A stretch of DNA of 64,000 nucleotides from Paraburkholderia youngii. GTDB lineage: Bacteria > Pseudomonadota > Gammaproteobacteria > Burkholderiales > Burkholderiaceae. The translations under genes were made by a program, and so were the position numbers. Where the stretch lies: positions 6,508,001-6,572,000 of the forward strand of contig NZ_JAALDK010000001.1 of assembly GCF_013366925.1 (NCBI RefSeq). The letters are read 5' to 3'. Positions 60,632-64,000 of this stretch are shown here, in pieces (position 1 is the first letter of the stretch; every line of letters starts with the position of its first letter). The notes beneath the pieces are model-generated. The model had not been told where the DNA came from. It saw only the letters and a program-made list of their open reading frames with translations, and made no database searches.

Positions 60632-60958
60632 TTAGCCTGTCATTTGCGGGGCCGTCACAATAAAGACATCGTGAACTGGGGTCTCTGAGCGAATGAACTC
60701 GGCCGCGGCTAGATTGTTTTGTTCCGCGGCACCAACGTCCACGGGCGGATCGACTCCGTCCCAAATGCAATCGAGCCTCGCTTCGAATCCGGGAGAATGC
60801 CAAATACCTCCCTCGATCCTAGCGATAACCAAGCCGTGTTGAGCAGCCCGTTCGCAAACCGCAATCGCTGCATCGGAGGACAGCCTCATCACAATGCTTC
60901 CACCGAACGAGAAAAAGTCATCCGATGAATCGTAGCGTCGTTGGAGATCAATCTTCAT
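60632..60958 (-). CDS. cdiI: CdiI, colicin-E5-type immunity protein
   Basis: Protein of 108 aa. From residue 24 on, MRLSSDAAIAVCERAAQHGL and IEGGIWHSPGFEARLDCIWD resemble the immunity protein of colicin E5 (MKLSPKAAIEVCNEAAKKGL ... GGHWLNPGF). The protein ends EFIRSETPVHDVFIVTAPQMTG. It starts 6 bases after the cdiA stop and so is the cognate immunity gene. In the E5 family the immunity protein blocks the tRNA anticodon pocket of the toxin. It has an N-terminal extension of 23 residues. Confidence 0.85.
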   Translation of the reverse strand: MKIDLQRRYDSSDDFFSFGGSIVMRLSSDAAIAVCERAAQHGLVIARIEGGIWHSPGFEARLDCIWDGVDPPVDVGAAEQNNLAAAEFIRSETPVHDVFIVTAPQMTG

Positions 60959-60964
60959 CGCAAC

Positions 60965-63900
60965 TCACTTCCAGTTAATTCGACTATCGGGAATCCAGCC
61001 CGGATCGTTCTTACCGCTCGCCTGGACAACTTCGCCGGTCCGGTCGTTGACCACAACGTAGCCGCTCTTCGACCCATAAACGGATGCGGGATCATTTCTA
61101 GACAACCCATCGGGCGTTTTCCCTGCAGATCGATTATCCATCGTCGTTCCCACAGGTCCTTCATTGACCACCGCTTGTACCTCTTGCGGCGTCCATCCCC
61201 GAGCCTCAAGTTGGCCACCAATCTTGCCGTCGATAATAACCTTGCCCGTGTTTGTGGCCTTCGCTCCATTGCCAGCCGCCCCCGCAGCCAGCGCTGTCGA
61301 AGGCACGGTCGCGGCCTGGGTACCCGCTGGCACTTTGGCACCTGCCTGTCCCAGCATCGCGCGCTCCTTGTCGAGCGCCTGCTTCAGTTCCTGCGCCTCC
61401 TTCTTCGCCTCGGTGTCGTTCTTGTCGTTCGCGGCGTTGTACAGGTTCACGTTCGATGCCATCGCCGCGCCCGCCGTGCCACCAACCGCTGCGCCCGCAA
61501 GACCCGACGCAATATTCCCCGCCAGATTGCCGATCAGCGACGAACCGGCCGCACCCGATACCGAATCGCTGAGTCCCTTCATCTGGTCAGCCAGTTTCGA
61601 AGAAATCGCCGCGCCTGCTGCGCCGCCCACCGCACCGAACGCACCGCCACCCAAGCCACCGATCAACGCACCGCCCGCGAGGTGCAGGCCCGCTCTGGCA
61701 TCGCCTCCCTCACTCCACGAATCGAAGTCTGCCAGCGCTGCCGACGCGCCTTCGAGGTCGCCATTCTTGTAGGCTGCTTTCGCCGCATCAAGCGCTTCAT
61801 CACGCTTCATGTCCGCATACGCGCCGATGCCTTGCGACACCGTCTGACCCGCCGCCTGTGCAGCCTGCATCGTGTCGGCCTGCTGGTTCAGGATCGCGTT
61901 CACGTCCGGCGTTTTCGCAACCGTGCCGTTCGTGTCCGTCGTGTCGCGCGACAGGTTTGCAACGTCCTGCGTCTGGCCCGCACCGTTCGTCACGTTGATC
62001 GCGCCTGCGCTGATCGCGCTGCGCGTTGTTGCGCTCTCGTCGCCGCTTTCGTTCTGCGAAATCATCGGCGAGACGCCCGGTGTGCCACTCACAGAACCCG
62101 GACCCGTTGCCTTGCCGGTGTTACCACCGAAGCCCACGCCTGCACTGATACCGTTGCTGTTGGCGCTGTAGTGCGACTGGTTCTGGATATCGCTAAACGT
62201 GAGCGTGCCGGTCGTCAGGCTGTTGTTCGACGCGGCGGCCGTGCTCGATATCACGCCGCCCGTCAGGTCCGTGTTGCCCTTGACGTTGATGTTGAACCCG
62301 CCATCTCCCGCATTGATGCCGGCCTGTTCGTTGACACCTGCATAGTTTGAATCGGCATGGCCGTTCTGCGCGCTGAAGCTGGCACTGCCGCCGCCCTGGC
62401 TGATTGTGAACCCGCCGCCCGTGCTGCTCTGGTGTGCGGCACTGTTCGTCACATCCTGCACACTCACAATATTCAGGTTGCCGCCCACGTCGGCCGCGAT
62501 CTGCCTGCCATGGATCTGCGAGCCGATGACGTTCGTGTCCCCGCCCGATATCACCGTGACGCTGTTCGCGCCGTTTACATGCGAAGCATTCTGGACTGAC
62601 GCGTCGCTGTTCGCATCGCCATGCGCGTTCGACATCGCCGCCGAGACGCCGAAGCCGCCGCCGAGCGTGTACTGCACGCCAACGCTTGCACTGCTGGAGC
62701 TGTTCGAATTGCGCGTCGAATCGGTGTCGGTCGTGTTGATGACGTTCACCTGGTTTTTCGCCGCCAGAATGACATCGTTCGCGCTGACGTTCGAGCCGGC
62801 GACAGTCAGGTCGCCATTCGTTGCCACGAATCCCGCCGTGCCGCCTGCCTGCACGCTGGAGCCCCGCTGCGTCGTCTGATCTTCCGACGACTGGCTTTCG
62901 CTTTTGCTCGATCCGATGCTGACCTTGATGCCGATGTCGGGCTTGCCACCATCGGCCAGGGTTTTCGCCCCCATACCCGCTATCGCCACATCGCCCGCCG
63001 CCGCAATGCTATGCAGCGCAGCCGCACGGTCATTGCCCGTGCTGGTCGAATTCTTCGCCGCCTGACTTTCCGAATACGCGTTGTTGATCGCATCGCCGAC
63101 CGAACCCGCCAGACCAATCGTGAGGCCGCTGCTGCTGGTCTTCTGCGTCTGCGCCTGGTGCGAGGTATCGGTGGCCGCGTCGATGATGACGTTCGCCGCC
63201 GTGCCAGCGAGGTTCCTGCCTGCGACAAGATCGCTACCGGTGACGTGCAGGGTGTTGCCCGCCTGGATCGACAGGTCGCCGTTCAGCGAGCCGACCGTGC
63301 TCGCGTTGTTCGTGACACCCGATGCCTCACTGGTCGTCGCGAGCTTGTTGGTGCCGACCGTCACGCTCAGGCCGCTCGTCCCCAGGCCCGTGCGCGTCTC
63401 CTCATAGCTGCTGGACGACTGCATGGTGTCCTGTGACGTCGTGATATCCACGTCATGCGCAGCACTGAGCGCGACATCGTTCGTGCCGACAATCGTGCTG
63501 CCCTTGACGTTGATGTCGTTGCCACTGGCGATAGTCACGGCGTCTGCCGAAACCAGGCTGCCCTGCGAGAGCGTGGCGGTGGTGTGGCTCGAACTCGCCA
63601 CATCCTTGCCGCTCACGATATTGCTGTGGCTGTGCTGTTCCTGCGAATTGTCGACATAGGTCGCGGTGGCCGCACCGATGTTGACGTTGTTCGCCGCCGC
63701 CAGCGTCGCCGTCCCCTGGTCGAGACTGATCGCGCTGCCGATGAGGTTGAGGTCGTGGCCCGATGCGACGGTCAGTGAATCTCCGGCATGGAGCGTCGTC
63801 CCTGTCAGGGTATCGGCCGAGGTATGCTGCGACGCTGAATAGCTGACGTGGCTATCGCTACCGGAACTGCTGCTGTCGACGGTAGAGTTCGCCTTCGCCG

Positions 63901-64000
63901 CCTGGAGCGTGACGTCGCCGTTCGCCGCAACCGCCCCGCCACCGCCCAGGTTGATATCAGCGCCCGTCGCGGTCAGGTTGCCGCCCACGCCGATCTGCGA
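60965..64000 (-). CDS. cdiA: CdiA, contact-dependent inhibition exoprotein, C-terminal part (5' end outside window)
   Basis: At least 1,011 codons are present; the gene continues past the right edge. Haemagglutinin-type beta-helix repeats (DINVKGSTIVGTNDVALSAA, NLIGSAISLDQGTATLAAA) are followed by the Gly-rich pretoxin and the NVNLYN boundary at 61453-61436. The CT ends in a colicin-E5-like tRNase domain (IIDGKIGGQLEARGWTPQEV, KTPDGLSRNDPASVYGSKSG, YVVVNDRTGEVVQASGKNDP). Colicin E5 cleaves the anticodon of tRNAs for Tyr, His, Asn and Asp. It is exported by CdiB and delivered on contact. Confidence 0.9.
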   Translation of the reverse strand, partial: SQIGVGGNLTATGADINLGGGGAVAANGDVTLQAAKANSTVDSSSSGSDSHVSYSASQHTSADTLTGTTLHAGDSLTVASGHDLNLIGSAISLDQGTATLAAANNVNIGAATATYVDNSQEQHSHSNIVSGKDVASSSHTTATLSQGSLVSADAVTIASGNDINVKGSTIVGTNDVALSAAHDVDITTSQDTMQSSSSYEETRTGLGTSGLSVTVGTNKLATTSEASGVTNNASTVGSLNGDLSIQAGNTLHVTGSDLVAGRNLAGTAANVIIDAATDTSHQAQTQKTSSSGLTIGLAGSVGDAINNAYSESQAAKNSTSTGNDRAAALHSIAAAGDVAIAGMGAKTLADGGKPDIGIKVSIGSSKSESQSSEDQTTQRGSSVQAGGTAGFVATNGDLTVAGSNVSANDVILAAKNQVNVINTTDTDSTRNSNSSSSASVGVQYTLGGGFGVSAAMSNAHGDANSDASVQNASHVNGANSVTVISGGDTNVIGSQIHGRQIAADVGGNLNIVSVQDVTNSAAHQSSTGGGFTISQGGGSASFSAQNGHADSNYAGVNEQAGINAGDGGFNINVKGNTDLTGGVISSTAAASNNSLTTGTLTFSDIQNQSHYSANSNGISAGVGFGGNTGKATGPGSVSGTPGVSPMISQNESGDESATTRSAISAGAINVTNGAGQTQDVANLSRDTTDTNGTVAKTPDVNAILNQQADTMQAAQAAGQTVSQGIGAYADMKRDEALDAAKAAYKNGDLEGASAALADFDSWSEGGDARAGLHLAGGALIGGLGGGAFGAVGGAAGAAISSKLADQMKGLSDSVSGAAGSSLIGNLAGNIASGLAGAAVGGTAGAAMASNVNLYNAANDKNDTEAKKEAQELKQALDKERAMLGQAGAKVPAGTQAATVPSTALAAGAAGNGAKATNTGKVIIDGKIGGQLEARGWTPQEVQAVVNEGPVGTTMDNRSAGKTPDGLSRNDPASVYGSKSGYVVVNDRTGEVVQASGKNDPGWIPDSRINWK
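61271..62880 (-). repeat. direct repeat of the cdiA 3' region, copy 1
   Basis: The part of the main cdiA that recurs at 57241-58852. It covers the last haemagglutinin repeats, the pretoxin, the LYN motif and the first half of the CT, and stops about 300 bases before the cdiA stop, exactly where the toxin domain begins. Confidence 0.88.
61436..61453 (-). other. LYN-type cdiA-CT boundary motif, main cdiA
   Basis: Codons for N-V-N-L-Y-N. It fits the Burkholderia-type CT boundary, although the sequence in fact diverges from module 2 only some 55 residues later. Confidence 0.75.

Noticed and set aside
60941..62350. Plus-strand frames inside cdiA and the displaced modules
   Set aside because: They repeat in both copies of the cdiA 3' region only because the DNA is duplicated. 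Translation is Arg-rich and lacks domains.
1..64000. CRISPR arrays, tRNA or rRNA genes, transposase genes, plasmid or phage origins
   Set aside because: Looked for while reading; no regularly spaced repeats, no cloverleaf-like gene and no integrase or transposase frame was recognised in the window.

Overview
The window is high-GC DNA that reads as a Burkholderiaceae chromosome, most likely Paraburkholderia or Burkholderia. The evidence is the gene order cheD-B-Y-Z / flhBAFG-fliA / flgNMA / flgBCDEFGHIJ-KL / fliRQPONML-KJIHGF / fliEST, the DUF2844-DUF3443 pair, an intergenic inverted repeat of a kind I recall from Paraburkholderia genomes, and a contact-dependent inhibition (CDI) locus in the Burkholderia order cdiA-cdiI-...-cdiB with LYN-type cdiA-CT boundaries.

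Layout. (1) 1-2800: end of a chemotaxis operon (cheD partial, cheB, cheY, cheZ). (2) 3138-5014: a DUF2844 / DUF3443 exported-protein pair. (3) 5190-12338: flhB-flhA-flhF-flhG-fliA, the export gate, the placement regulators and the flagellar sigma factor. (4) 12433-13022: a hicAB toxin-antitoxin pair on the minus strand. (5) 13313-15828: flgN, flgM, flgA (minus), divergent from flgB-flgJ, a PilZ flagellar brake gene, flgK and flgL (plus, 16049-28395). (6) 28473-40826: the minus-strand fliF-G-H-I-J-K-L-M-N-O-P-Q-R run, broken only by a 0.57-kb inverted-repeat element between fliK and fliL. (7) 41063-44342: fliE, fliS, fliT, a second fliK-like gene and a small FlhB-like gene. Flagellin, fliD and motAB are not in the window. 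Four sites resembling FliA (sigma-28) promoters precede flgM, the PilZ gene, flgK and fliS, which fits late-class expression controlled by the FliA-FlgM switch encoded here.

(8) 44546-48911 (minus): a type VI secretion cargo cluster. It encodes a Cys-rich protein, a DUF4123 adaptor, a small protein, a Tox-REase-5-like nuclease toxin and an Imm52-like immunity protein. The last four genes occur a second time downstream in decayed form: the second toxin is dead (frameshift plus in-frame TAG) while its immunity gene is intact. (9) 49286-52483 (plus): a lipoprotein phosphoesterase and a di-haem cytochrome c peroxidase.

(10) 52697-64000 (minus): a CDI locus. The 3' end of a large cdiA ends in a colicin-E5-like tRNase domain and is followed by its ImmE5-like immunity gene. 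Then comes an array of displaced cdiA-CT pieces and immunity genes, and finally cdiB. The array holds a toxin fragment with an immunity gene, an EndoU remnant with a MafI/CdiI_4-like gene, a lone immunity-like gene, a 1.6-kb near-copy of the cdiA 3' region with a DUF4258-like toxin and a DUF1871-like immunity gene, and a third cdiA piece with a hydrophobic Ala/Gly-rich CT followed by two or three small membrane proteins. This array, and the proposed membrane-acting CT with paralogous membrane immunity proteins, is the most novel part of the window. The flagellar genes are textbook apart from the oddities listed under findings.
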